This document shows, in pieces, positions 1 through 8,447 of a DNA stretch of 64,000 nucleotides. The position numbers and the translations under genes were made by a program. The stretch lies in contig JABGUJ010000001.1 of assembly GCA_018646625.1 (NCBI GenBank), positions 441,534 to 505,533 of the forward strand, given 5' to 3'. Below the pieces are notes generated by a model. That model worked only from the letters and a program-made list of their open reading frames with translations. It was not told the origin of the DNA and did not search any database. The first letter of the stretch is position 1. Every line of letters begins with the position of its first letter. This stretch comes from Candidatus Woesearchaeota archaeon (lineage in GTDB: Archaea; Nanobdellota; Nanobdellia; Woesearchaeales; JABGUJ01).

Positions 1-70
1 TAGTACCTTCTGATTTAACAAGTTCAACTAGCGCATCAACGCCTGTTTGTATCACTTTACTTCTAACCAT
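1..70 (-). CDS. N-terminal fragment of an unrecognised protein, cut by the window edge
   Basis: An ATG at 70 opens a frame that runs off the left edge after about 23 codons, beginning MVRSKVIQTGVDALVELVKS. The amphipathic start, Gly-Val-Asp-x-Leu-x-x-Leu-Val-Lys, resembles the first helix of small winged-helix proteins, but too little is present to assign a family. It is not tightly joined to the upstream pilin-like operon: 73 nt with its own TATA box and a hairpin separate them. Confidence 0.5.
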   Translation of the reverse strand, partial: MVRSKVIQTGVDALVELVKSEGT

Positions 71-105
71 TGTTAAGCACTATAACCTCTGTATTTAGCT
101 AATAT

Positions 106-133
106 AGACCTTAACCGTTAGGTCTTTATAAAA
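106..133 (-). promoter_or_regulatory. TATA box and hairpin before the left-edge gene
   Basis: Read on the minus strand, a TATA-like stretch (plus 125-133) is followed at once by an inverted repeat (106-125) with arms AGACCT-AAC and GTT-AGGTCT and one bulged T. The repeat lies where transcription would begin, so it could be an operator or a 5' hairpin. The start codon is at 70. Confidence 0.35.
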
Positions 134-143
134 AGCTATTCTT

Positions 144-1118
144 TTAAATTACTAAATCATCCACATCATACTTATCTAAATGACTGTTAACTGATTCATT
201 ATCAAGTCTAAACCAGCTAGACATGTTTTGTATCTGATGTGCGGTTCTGCCAGGATATCCCCAATAAACATAATCCACCATACTTCTCCCAGATTGATAG
301 AAGTTAGGCTCAATCTCAGGATATGTTATATCCAGATCAATCAAGTCTTGTCCATAAATTATACTTTCAATACCATATTCTGATGAGTTAAGATCACCTT
401 CCAATCTCATCAGATAGCTAGGCCCTTCTTCATGTGGTGAGTAATAACTTCCATTTGTATAAATCTGCAAATTAGTTGTATCTCCATCACTAACATATGA
501 AGAGAAACTCGAAACAACAATAAAGCTTCTAAGATAACCGTTTGTTCTTATTGTGTAAACAGGATCTTCAAATCCTGAAATATAAACTCTAGCACTCACC
601 GGAACACTTCTTGTCCATCTTGCGGTGCCTTTACTATCTGTAACATTATATGTAACATTAAGATAAACTGAAACATAAAACGGACTATCATGAGATACTG
701 CCTGGCTATTGATTGTCAGATTAAACACAATATCTAATTTCGCTGCTTCCAGTTGCATCTTTTCTAACCAATCATCAAAGGTATTATTCACCATAATTGT
801 AATACTATCTCCATACAAACTTCCGTTATTAAAAAGTTCAAAGAAATCAACTGAAACGTTATCAACATATTCTCCCGCAGATGCATAATCTGCCAACCCC
901 AGTAGTGCTCTATATCCTGAAATTTCAACGCCTCTGCTAATATCTAATTCTACATCACTAGCAAACGCATCCATAGTTCTTATACGGGTATCAAGAATAA
1001 ATGATTGACTCCTAAGACTTCCTTCTTGTTCTAGTGCGACTGTCAAAATTAACAAACCCATGAAGACTACTGCAATATACGTAAAGAAAATTCCTTTTTT
1101 ACTTTTCATCATGTCCAT
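144..1118 (-). CDS. Membrane-anchored surface protein, pilin-like N terminus
   Basis: This 324-residue protein was not recognised by family. A short Lys-rich head (MKSKKG at residues 4-9) precedes one hydrophobic helix (about 10-29), matching a class III prepilin signal that would be cut after Lys-Lys-Gly. The rest is a predicted exported domain with many Asn-x-Ser/Thr sequons and no further membrane segment. It is the last gene of a five-gene minus-strand set and overlaps the preceding gene by 10 nt, which suggests translational coupling. I infer a minor pilin or pilus-associated subunit outside the membrane. Confidence 0.7.
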   Translation of the reverse strand: MDMMKSKKGIFFTYIAVVFMGLLILTVALEQEGSLRSQSFILDTRIRTMDAFASDVELDISRGVEISGYRALLGLADYASAGEYVDNVSVDFFELFNNGSLYGDSITIMVNNTFDDWLEKMQLEAAKLDIVFNLTINSQAVSHDSPFYVSVYLNVTYNVTDSKGTARWTRSVPVSARVYISGFEDPVYTIRTNGYLRSFIVVSSFSSYVSDGDTTNLQIYTNGSYYSPHEEGPSYLMRLEGDLNSSEYGIESIIYGQDLIDLDITYPEIEPNFYQSGRSMVDYVYWGYPGRTAHQIQNMSSWFRLDNESVNSHLDKYDVDDLVI

Positions 1119-3034
1119 ACTCTCACCTCAACAAGAGCCGGACCCCATAAACTTGGAACATCGCTTTGATTATTAACATCTGTATCTATGTTTGATGCGT
1201 TAAAGAATGGACCAACCAAATCTGCTAATCTTTGTTCTGCATCATCAACTGCTTCTTGTGCGGTAGAAAACACACCACCTATACCAACTCTGGAAGGTAC
1301 ATAAAAACTATAATCAATTGTAGACTCCGGTCTAATTATATTTCCTCCTAAGTCTCTTAAACGAATATAATTAGTAGCAGTCTCTGATAGTGATAGATAA
1401 TTCTCTGGAATGTAGACCGTTGTTGGAACGTCTCTTGCTGCAGGAGTTTCAAAAACTTCATTACCTGGAGGATTAGATGTGCCTGCACTAACTTCCAAAG
1501 AATATGATGTGGTTTGAACAATATTGGCTTTTACGTCGCCCATATCCGTTGCACCCGCGGGAAAAGAAAAACTAGTAGTCTTATCTGAGGAAGATCCTCC
1601 ACCAAACTCAAAAGAATCTGTGACTTTTATGCTTCCATATTCTGGAATGTTATCAGTCATGGTATAGTTTACTTCAACATAAGAAGATCCGCTTGGATCA
1701 TTAAATGGATCTGAATAAATGCTAACCTCTGTTTCACCCCAACGATAATCTCCATAATTATTGAAATAAACTATTATGGTATTTGTACCATCTATGAGAT
1801 CATTCGCAACTTGATTAGGAGAATATCTATATACCTCATTAGATGCTGGATGATTATCCGAATCAAACGGCGAGTCATCATTCAAGAACATAATATAATC
1901 ATAGTCTCGCATCCTTCTCCAGCCATTCCATGATGCGAACCGACCAAACCACCACCATCCTGAATTATAATCATAAATATCATGTCCTACTACTTGAACA
2001 GATACGCTAACGTTAGTTGCTGAAGGTGGAATGTAAAAAGGAACAACTTGCCATGCTCCACATTCATCATCTCTAACTGCTGACTCAACACTGTGTGTAT
2101 CATCAAAGTAATATTTATTTGATACAAAAGAAGAATAATCTGCAGGACTTTCAGTTAATTCATACTCGTATTGCAAAAACGTTCCAGGATGCAAATGTGC
2201 GTTATATCCTACATTTCTTAATGATAATCTGACTCGATTTATGCCATGTTGTAAACAACCATGAACATTGTATTCACAAAAAGCCCCTTCCCCTCCCGTA
2301 AAACAATTATCATTTCGGTTTATAGTACATGCGCCGTTGTTTATATCCACAGTAGTGTAACTTCTATCATCACTATGAACCGAAACATAAAACGTGGCGT
2401 TAGTAAATATAGTATCAGGGCTTATGTTAAAATATTTAGTAATATATGCCCATCCTGGGCCGCTATTTCGTCCACGCCATCCTGCGCCTTGAGGTGAGAA
2501 CGAAATTGTTTCAACATGCGTGCTAGTTATTTGATTTGCACTTGCACTTGCAACATATCCATCTACTGGGCGGTTATATTCTACACCTGAAATTATTTTT
2601 TTAGCACTGTTAATAGTTGTGGGCGTTACATTACTTCTCTGATATATCATATCGTTTACATTCGCATACACTCCAAAACCATAGTTTGAAGAAATAAGAT
2701 GTTCTGTCAGCTCTCTAGTGATGTTTTGGGCAATGGTTATATCGTCCGAAGACCAAAGTTTACCGAGCACCTCTATTACCGAACTATTACTGTCCGAACT
2801 ACTGAGAGTACCCCCCGTGAATAAACCCTCTACATATGAATTCTCAACCTCGCCCATTTCTAACTCAGATAAACAGGTTATAAGATCTTGAGAAATATGA
2901 TTAACATGCACGGTAGGACTTCTTGCAATATAATTACTTGATATTAACAACACACCTCCAAGTAAAATGGCTGCAGCCAGCAAAGCATCTAGTGAAAAGA
3001 AAAAACCAAGTTTTGATTTACTAATCAATGCCAA
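1109..3034 (-). CDS. Large membrane-anchored surface protein, pilin-like N terminus
   Basis: This 641-residue protein begins MALISKSKLG, then a hydrophobic segment (about 10-32) with the FFSLDALLA motif I associate with DPANN surface-protein operons. The long exported part is rich in Tyr, Ser, Asn and aromatic residues, with several Cys around residues 235-255, and looks like beta-rich modules. No enzyme motif was seen. It overlaps both neighbours by 10 nt within the pilin-like operon. It is far larger than an ordinary pilin, so it may be a tip adhesin or a sheath component. That role is inferred. Confidence 0.7.
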   Translation of the reverse strand: MALISKSKLGFFFSLDALLAAAILLGGVLLISSNYIARSPTVHVNHISQDLITCLSELEMGEVENSYVEGLFTGGTLSSSDSNSSVIEVLGKLWSSDDITIAQNITRELTEHLISSNYGFGVYANVNDMIYQRSNVTPTTINSAKKIISGVEYNRPVDGYVASASANQITSTHVETISFSPQGAGWRGRNSGPGWAYITKYFNISPDTIFTNATFYVSVHSDDRSYTTVDINNGACTINRNDNCFTGGEGAFCEYNVHGCLQHGINRVRLSLRNVGYNAHLHPGTFLQYEYELTESPADYSSFVSNKYYFDDTHSVESAVRDDECGAWQVVPFYIPPSATNVSVSVQVVGHDIYDYNSGWWWFGRFASWNGWRRMRDYDYIMFLNDDSPFDSDNHPASNEVYRYSPNQVANDLIDGTNTIIVYFNNYGDYRWGETEVSIYSDPFNDPSGSSYVEVNYTMTDNIPEYGSIKVTDSFEFGGGSSSDKTTSFSFPAGATDMGDVKANIVQTTSYSLEVSAGTSNPPGNEVFETPAARDVPTTVYIPENYLSLSETATNYIRLRDLGGNIIRPESTIDYSFYVPSRVGIGGVFSTAQEAVDDAEQRLADLVGPFFNASNIDTDVNNQSDVPSLWGPALVEVRVWT

Positions 3035-3528
3035 ACTTGCACCACCATATTGACTAGCGTAGAATTGTATATCACAATTCTCTTAATACTAACTAAGTTA
3101 TCATAATCTTCGGGTTCAATGCCGTGAGTATCATTCTGTCCTAAATTCATCACTCCGCCAGTTGAGTTCTCAAAGTAGAAATAGAAGTCGTACGGTGTCT
3201 CAAATGTTGTTCTAGCTTGAATGTATGTTACATTATACAAGAATTGATCTAGCTTGGTAAGATTTATTCGATTTCTTCCGTTTGTTATTCCTATCTTTTG
3301 AACATTTGATGAAGTCCAATTGGCTGGACTGCCTTGAGAGATTAACGCAGATGCAACTGCTTTAGCATCGAGCATAGTTTCTTCCAAAACTTCATCATTA
3401 TTTACAATTGTATTATTGCTATACGCATAATAGACAAAAACCACCACAAAGAAAATAATTATTCCTACAATAAAGTCGGTATACCATACTTGTCCCCGTT
3501 TATTGATTGAGATTAACCACACCTCCAC
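3025..3528 (-). CDS. Small pilin-like membrane protein
   Basis: The protein is 167 residues. Its N terminus reads SINKRGQVWYTDF followed by a strongly hydrophobic helix (about residues 18-36), which fits a class III signal with cleavage after Lys-Arg-Gly and a new N-terminal Gln. The first codon at 3528 is GTG. A GGAGG stretch overlaps this start, so a slightly internal start is possible. The small exported domain is beta-like and ends Val-Trp-His. It is coupled to neighbours on both sides by overlaps of 10 and 29 nt. Confidence 0.65.
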   Translation of the reverse strand: MEVWLISINKRGQVWYTDFIVGIIIFFVVVFVYYAYSNNTIVNNDEVLEETMLDAKAVASALISQGSPANWTSSNVQKIGITNGRNRINLTKLDQFLYNVTYIQARTTFETPYDFYFYFENSTGGVMNLGQNDTHGIEPEDYDNLVSIKRIVIYNSTLVNMVVQVWH

Positions 3529-3895
3529 TCTTATTGATGTAATTAATGCCCTTTATCAAATCTCCACTAACAGCTACAACGCCTATAGCATAATCATAAT
3601 TCTCAGAAATCGCAATTATTGTATTGCTCTGGATAGAAATGTTATAGCTATCTCCATTTTCTAACAAAACAGGAAGCGTAAATTCTCTATAGTATCCATC
3701 TAACATATCTGCCGCCAGATTAAGTTCATTATGCACCATATAGGACACATCTTCTAAAAGAAAACGTTCTTCTCTGCTAGAAAGTTCACTAAACTCGCTC
3801 CTTGTTGACGCGACAAAAACAATCAAAATAGTAAACGCGATCGCTACAAGCAGAACAAACTCGAAAGCCACTTGGGCCTTTACGTTCCTACCCAT
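3500..3895 (-). CDS. Archaellin/pilin-like protein with class III signal peptide
   Basis: This 131-residue protein starts MGRNVKAQVAFEFVLLVAIA. Lys-Ala followed by Gln-x-x-x-Glu and a hydrophobic helix is the classic archaeal prepilin (FlaK/PibD/EppA substrate) motif, so the mature protein should begin at Gln8. The remaining 100 residues form a small exported domain. Size and motif match a type IV pilin-like subunit. It overlaps the gene before it by 16 nt and the gene after it by 29 nt. Confidence 0.75.
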   Translation of the reverse strand: MGRNVKAQVAFEFVLLVAIAFTILIVFVASTRSEFSELSSREERFLLEDVSYMVHNELNLAADMLDGYYREFTLPVLLENGDSYNISIQSNTIIAISENYDYAIGVVAVSGDLIKGINYINKSGGVVNLNQ

Positions 3896-4284
3896 ACATA
3901 ACTCCCTCTAGATTCGATAATAACATTGTGTATACCAGAAGTAGTAGGTAGGCTTCCATTTATTGGAACTGAAGATAGCTTAACAACATCATCCACGCCT
4001 TTTTGTCTTCTAACTTGAAAGGTGATTTCATAGTCTCCTATTGAAATATTGTTTATCTTCTTTGGAAAGAAAACTCTAATAGTAGTTCTTGATGGCTCAC
4101 CCAAATAATAGATTGCTTCAGCAGAATCCAATACTTTGCTAGCAATTTGATCTACTTGATTAGAAATAATATCATCATTCATCTGACCAGAATGAGTTTG
4201 GAAAATCATAATCAAAGGAACCGCTATAACAAACACTAAACCAGCAATTACAAGATATTCCATGCTAATTTGTGCATTTTTCAA
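3880..4284 (-). CDS. Archaellin/pilin-like protein with class III signal peptide
   Basis: First gene of the five-gene surface operon, 134 residues. MKNAQISMEYLVIAGLVFVI contains Gln-Ile-Ser-Met-Glu directly after Asn-Ala, close to the QxSxE consensus of euryarchaeal and DPANN prepilins. The first codon at 4284 is TTG, preceded on the minus strand by a GGGGTGGTAGG ribosome-binding stretch. The charged prepilin head supports this start rather than the internal ATG at the SMEYL methionine. The exported domain is short and beta-like. Confidence 0.75.
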   Translation of the reverse strand: MKNAQISMEYLVIAGLVFVIAVPLIMIFQTHSGQMNDDIISNQVDQIASKVLDSAEAIYYLGEPSRTTIRVFFPKKINNISIGDYEITFQVRRQKGVDDVVKLSSVPINGSLPTTSGIHNVIIESRGSYVWVGT

Positions 4285-4330
4285 CCTACCACCCCTTTTA
4301 AATCAGAATTCATTTCTAGCTTTATAAACC
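4285..4330 (-). promoter_or_regulatory. Promoter and ribosome binding site of the pilin-like operon
   Basis: On the minus strand a GGTTTATAAAGC TATA box (plus 4319-4329) lies about 40 nt before the TTG start, followed by the GGGGTGG stretch near 4290-4300. The predicted start of transcription is near 4297. The rfcL promoter faces the opposite way about 50 bp further on. Confidence 0.45.
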
Positions 4331-4373
4331 TTGCTGTGGATACGTTATTCTCCGGCGTTATACGCACCAATAC

Positions 4374-4404
4374 TTTAATAAATAATTCACCTACTCTATC
4401 AACT
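4374..4404 (+). promoter_or_regulatory. Leaderless promoter of rfcL
   Basis: TTTAATAAAT at 4374-4383 sits about 25 nt before the ATG at 4405, the usual distance from an archaeal TATA box to the first transcribed base. No ribosome binding site is visible, so the mRNA probably begins at or next to the start codon. Confidence 0.5.
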
Positions 4405-5616
4405 ATGGAAGCACCATGGGTTAAGAAATACCAACCCAATTCCACAAAAGAGTTGGTTGATCAGGATTCTGCAGTTAAACAAGCATTAGACTTTGTTAGA
4501 AACTTCAAGAAACAACGAAAAAAAGCAATACTTCTTTACGGTGCGCCAGGTTGTGGTAAAACTTCTTTAGTACATGCCATTGCAAACGAATTTAATCTTG
4601 AATTAATAGAAGTAAATGCTTCCGACACTAGGAATAAAGACGCAATCCACGAAATAATCGGAAATGCCTCTAAACAAATGAGTTTATTCATGCAAGAAAA
4701 ACTTATTCTGCTTGACGAAGTAGATGGCGTATCAGGAAATAGCGACCGAGGTGGAATACCCGCAATTGCATCAATAATTGAGAGTACTCGTTTTCCTATA
4801 ATCATGACCGCAAATGATCCTTTCCATAAAAAATTCTCTTCATTAAGAAAAAAAGTTACTATGGTTCAACTAGAACCTATGATTTATACAGCATCCCTTA
4901 AAGTTCTTGAGAGCATTTGTAAAAAAGAAGGGGTCGAATATGAAGAAAATGTTCTAAAAGCTTTGGCTAGAAGGTCTGGTGGAGATCTAAGGGCTGCAAT
5001 AAACGATTTGCAAACCTTAGTAACTAAAGATAAGAAAATATTGAAAGCGGATCTTGATGAATTAAGCCAAAGAGAACAAATTGAATCTATAAATAATGCA
5101 TTACTTAAGGTTTTCAAAACTACTGATCCCAATCTTGCAATTCATGCATTTGACAACGTCAATGAAGATCTTGATAAATGTTTTATGTGGCTTGATGAAA
5201 ATATTCCTAAAGAGTACAAAAAACCAGAAGATCTTGAAAGAGCATACAACTTCATGTCTTTAGCAGATGTTTACTCTAGGCGAATACGTAGATGGCAACA
5301 TTGGAGATTCATGGTTTACATTAATGCGTTTTTATCTGCCGGTATCGCAGTATCAAAAGATGAGAAATACAAAAAAATGGTTTCTTATCAACAAAGCCAA
5401 CGTCCATTAAAGATTTGGTTAGCCAATCAAAAATACAATAAACGAAAAGCCATTGCTGAGAAGATCGCATCCCATACCCATTCTTCAACAAAACTTACAA
5501 TCAAGAATACTCTACCTTACATTAAACACATCTTTAAACACGATAAAGCTGCTGCAGAAAGTATGGCTGAACAATTCGAACTTGATAAAGATGAGATTTC
5601 TTGGTTAACTAGATAA
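4405..5616 (+). CDS. rfcL: Replication factor C large subunit
   Basis: Clamp-loader AAA+ ATPase that opens and loads the PCNA sliding clamp together with small RFC subunits. With the start at 4405 the protein is 403 residues. MEAPWVKKYQP is the typical RFC N terminus. Walker A GAPGCGKT is at 46-53 and Walker B LLDEVD at 102-107, followed by a sensor region (MTANDPF) and the helical RFC-L C-terminal domain. The frame is open upstream to 4270, but the conserved N terminus and TATA spacing support 4405. The C terminus ends DEISWLTR without an obvious PCNA-interacting box, so it is shorter than many euryarchaeal homologues. Confidence 0.93.
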   Translation: MEAPWVKKYQPNSTKELVDQDSAVKQALDFVRNFKKQRKKAILLYGAPGCGKTSLVHAIANEFNLELIEVNASDTRNKDAIHEIIGNASKQMSLFMQEKLILLDEVDGVSGNSDRGGIPAIASIIESTRFPIIMTANDPFHKKFSSLRKKVTMVQLEPMIYTASLKVLESICKKEGVEYEENVLKALARRSGGDLRAAINDLQTLVTKDKKILKADLDELSQREQIESINNALLKVFKTTDPNLAIHAFDNVNEDLDKCFMWLDENIPKEYKKPEDLERAYNFMSLADVYSRRIRRWQHWRFMVYINAFLSAGIAVSKDEKYKKMVSYQQSQRPLKIWLANQKYNKRKAIAEKIASHTHSSTKLTIKNTLPYIKHIFKHDKAAAESMAEQFELDKDEISWLTR

Positions 5617-5617
5617 T

Positions 5618-6292
5618 TTACTTAACAATAAGAGGATTGAAGTTTGTATTTTTATCATAATGGTCTTCATTCTCTGCCTTCTTTAACCAATTAATGACAA
5701 AATATGTAACTGGGGTCAATACTACTTCAAGCATAACCTTCAGGAACCACCCTGACAAAATAGAATAAAACAGTATATTGTTTGGGATTACAAAAGAGAG
5801 CGCAATAACGTAGAATAGAATTGTGTTAGCTCCTTCTCCTACAATTGTAGAACTGATTGTTCTCAACCACAAGTGCTTGCCTTTGGTCCAAACTTTCATT
5901 TTAGCCATAATATAATCATTTAGAATTCCGCCAGTCCAAACAGCAATCCACCCACCAACTAAGATTCTTGGCACCTGACCTAAAACTCTGGTGTATGCTG
6001 CATTAGCATCGAAACCTACCGCGGGAGGAAGAAATACAACAAGAGAATAAATTATACCTGCGATCACTGAACACAATAAAACTTTCCACACTACATTTCT
6101 TGCAACAGAATATCCATAGACTTCAGTTAATACATCCGCAATTATGTACGTAACCGGAAAATACAAAACAGTTACAGATACTGTAAACCACCCTAATTGC
6201 ACAATCTTCCCTGCAGTAACATCTGAAACTAGCTGGAAAGTTATATACAAGAGTGTAATCAGTCCTAAGTATTTGTAATGTTTCATCTTCAC
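5618..6292 (-). CDS. Queuosine/archaeosine precursor transporter (VUT family, YhhQ-like)
   Basis: A 224-residue integral membrane protein with about six hydrophobic helices. The family motif YIIADVLTEVYGY (49-61) and a GEGANT motif (152-157) identify the COG1738/DUF165 transporter family, which imports 7-deazaguanine precursors in bacteria. In archaea the likely cargo is preQ0 or a related base for archaeosine in tRNA. It ends 2 nt from the end of rfcL (convergent) and is followed by liv genes on the same strand after a 60-nt gap. No tgt or archaeosine synthase gene lies nearby. Confidence 0.85.
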   Translation of the reverse strand: MKMKHYKYLGLITLLYITFQLVSDVTAGKIVQLGWFTVSVTVLYFPVTYIIADVLTEVYGYSVARNVVWKVLLCSVIAGIIYSLVVFLPPAVGFDANAAYTRVLGQVPRILVGGWIAVWTGGILNDYIMAKMKVWTKGKHLWLRTISSTIVGEGANTILFYVIALSFVIPNNILFYSILSGWFLKVMLEVVLTPVTYFVINWLKKAENEDHYDKNTNFNPLIVK

Positions 6293-6352
6293 TAAGTTAT
6301 TTCATAGAATAAATATCTAATGAATATAAAGAATATGTTTTATATTGAGAAA

Positions 6353-7075
6353 TCAAACGCCACCACCAAGATAAATACTCTGAATCTTGGGATCTTTCAA
6401 AAGCTGCTTACCCGGTCCATCTAACTTATTTCTACCCAGTTCTAAAACATAAGCTCTATCAGACAAACTTAAAGAAATCTTAGCATTTTGTTCTACAATC
6501 ATAAAAGAAATTCCTTCGTTCTTATTAATATCAACAACCTTTTCAAAAATCATCTTCTTAATCTGGGGAGACAATCCTAATGAGGGTTCATCTAGAAGCA
6601 TAAGTTTAGGACGTAACATCAAGGCACGACCAATTGCGACCATTTGTTGTTCTCCGCCAGATAAAAGTCCTGCTTTTTGACTTTGTCTTTCCTTCAATCG
6701 CGGAAACTTTCTAAATATCTCCTTCATCTCTGCTTCAATGTCCCCTTTTTTGATATACGCACCAAGCTCTAAGTTTTCTCTAACAGTCATAGATGGAAAT
6801 ACGGAACGACCTTGAGGAACAAAAGTTATTCCTTTTTTTACAATATCGGAAGCTTTGTCTTTGATTATATTTTTCCCTTTATAGAAAATATGTCCTTTTC
6901 TTTTTGATATTAATCCGAATATATTTTTCAAAACAGTGGATTTACCCGCACCATTAGGACCAATAATACTTACAATCTCTCCTTCATTCAAATGCATATT
7001 TACACCATGAAGTATTTGGATTGGCCAATACCATGAATCTAAGTTCCTGATGTCCAGCAATCTTTTTTCTACCAT
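6353..7075 (-). CDS. livF: Branched-chain amino acid type ABC transporter ATPase LivF
   Basis: One of two cytoplasmic ATPases of the Liv-type importer, 240 residues. Walker A GPNGAGKS is at 39-46. The signature is LSGGEQQM, and Walker B LMLLDEPS is followed by the LGLSP motif typical of LivF. It is the last gene of the liv run. Its ATG overlaps the stop of the HAD gene by 7 nt, so the transporter and phosphatase are probably translated together. Confidence 0.93.
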   Translation of the reverse strand: MVEKRLLDIRNLDSWYWPIQILHGVNMHLNEGEIVSIIGPNGAGKSTVLKNIFGLISKRKGHIFYKGKNIIKDKASDIVKKGITFVPQGRSVFPSMTVRENLELGAYIKKGDIEAEMKEIFRKFPRLKERQSQKAGLLSGGEQQMVAIGRALMLRPKLMLLDEPSLGLSPQIKKMIFEKVVDINKNEGISFMIVEQNAKISLSLSDRAYVLELGRNKLDGPGKQLLKDPKIQSIYLGGGV

Positions 7076-7689
7076 TTTAATTCGCTTAAACTATCAATTA
7101 TAAGATCAGCATCTTTTAATTTTGATCTTGGAAATGTGTTTGTCACAGCTACGCAAAACATTTTAGCTCTTTTAGCTGCTTTGATGCCATTTAATGAATC
7201 CTCTACAACGATACATTCATTTGGTTTTACTTTAAGTTTTTTAGCTGCTGCCAAGAAAATATCTGGCGCAGGCTTACCATGCTTAATATCATCCGCAGTA
7301 ACTCTATTTCTAATATCAAATCCCCCGCACTTAAGGTTAAATGTTAGTTTTCTCTTATTACCTGCAGTAGCGACCGCGATTTTAATTTTCTTTCTGCGTA
7401 ACATTGATATGAATGTTTTTGCACCTGAAAACGGTTTTATTGTTTTCTTCCCATACTTCTCATACAAATCATATCTTGCTTTTACAAATTCATTAGCATT
7501 AATCTTTACCTTTCTTTTCTTTGAAACTATCTTTACAATTTCTCGTAGATTAACGCCAGTATAATTCTTATACTCTTTTTTAGTCATTTTTACGCCGAAT
7601 TGTTTAAACACTTCACCAGCCGTATCTAAACTAGCCCCTTCGCTATCAACCAGCACACCATCGACATCAAATATAACTGCTTTAATCAT
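7069..7689 (-). CDS. HAD-superfamily phosphatase inserted in the liv operon
   Basis: Predicted Mg-dependent phosphohydrolase or phosphomutase, 206 residues. Motif I FDVDGVLVDSEG begins near residue 7, with nucleophile Asp8 and acid/base Asp10. Motif III GKPAPDIF and motif IV VVEDSLNGIKAA are present, as in the beta-phosphoglucomutase/Gph group. The cap is the small helical type. I chose the ATG at 7689 over the TTG at 7695 because it makes an ATGA overlap with the livG stop and has GAGGG upstream. It overlaps livF by 7 nt. A phosphatase between livG and livF is unusual. Its substrate cannot be told from sequence. Confidence 0.88.
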   Translation of the reverse strand: MIKAVIFDVDGVLVDSEGASLDTAGEVFKQFGVKMTKKEYKNYTGVNLREIVKIVSKKRKVKINANEFVKARYDLYEKYGKKTIKPFSGAKTFISMLRRKKIKIAVATAGNKRKLTFNLKCGGFDIRNRVTADDIKHGKPAPDIFLAAAKKLKVKPNECIVVEDSLNGIKAAKRAKMFCVAVTNTFPRSKLKDADLIIDSLSELKW

Positions 7690-8447
7690 TCGCAACCCTC
7701 TGTTCCGCCTAAATAGGCCTCTAAAACTTTCTTATTCTTCTGAATTTGTTTAGGTGTTCCAATAGCAATCTCTTCTCCATGATCTAATACCACAACTGTA
7801 TCGCACATTTCCATAACAAACTCCATATTATGTTCTACTAACAATATAGTTTTACCTTGATCTTTCAGTTTGTTAATCAAACCTTTAATTTTCTTAAGCA
7901 TGGTGAGATTAACACCTGCTGCAGGTTCATCTAATAATAACAACTCAGGATCATTAACTAATGCTCTTGCAATTTCTAACAATTTTTGTTGTCCATAACT
8001 AAGATTTTTTGCTAGTTCATTCTTTTTAGCATGCAGATCTACAAATTCTAACATTTCTATTGCTCTTACCAATCCTTGTTTGACCTTTTTTCTCATTAAA
8101 GGATTTCTAAATATTGCCGCCTTAAAACCTTCATCTTGATTTTTCATCGCTAACAACATATTTTCTAATACAGTCATGTTAGGAAACAATCTGATCATTT
8201 GAAACGTTCTAGACATACCCATTCTAGCGATAATGTGTGGTTTCAATGAAGTAACATCTGCGCCATCAAAAATAACAGTACCTCTGTCTGGCCTAATGAA
8301 CCCAGTAACTAAATTGAACACAGTTGTTTTACCTGCGCCGTTAGGACCTATCAAACCAACTATCTCGCCCTTTTTAACATGGAAGTCACAGTCATGAACT
8401 GCTTTAATTCCTCCAAATTCCTTGTGCAAGTCTGTTACTTTAAGCAT
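7686..8447 (-). CDS. livG: Branched-chain amino acid type ABC transporter ATPase LivG
   Basis: Second ATPase of the importer, 253 residues. Walker A GPNGAGKT is at 34-41, the signature is LSYGQQKLLEI, and Walker B is ELLLLDEPAAGVN. GVN after Walker B and the C-terminal extension are characteristic of LivG. It overlaps the livM stop by 8 nt and shares an ATGA junction with the downstream HAD gene. Confidence 0.93.
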   Translation of the reverse strand: MLKVTDLHKEFGGIKAVHDCDFHVKKGEIVGLIGPNGAGKTTVFNLVTGFIRPDRGTVIFDGADVTSLKPHIIARMGMSRTFQMIRLFPNMTVLENMLLAMKNQDEGFKAAIFRNPLMRKKVKQGLVRAIEMLEFVDLHAKKNELAKNLSYGQQKLLEIARALVNDPELLLLDEPAAGVNLTMLKKIKGLINKLKDQGKTILLVEHNMEFVMEMCDTVVVLDHGEEIAIGTPKQIQKNKKVLEAYLGGTEGCE

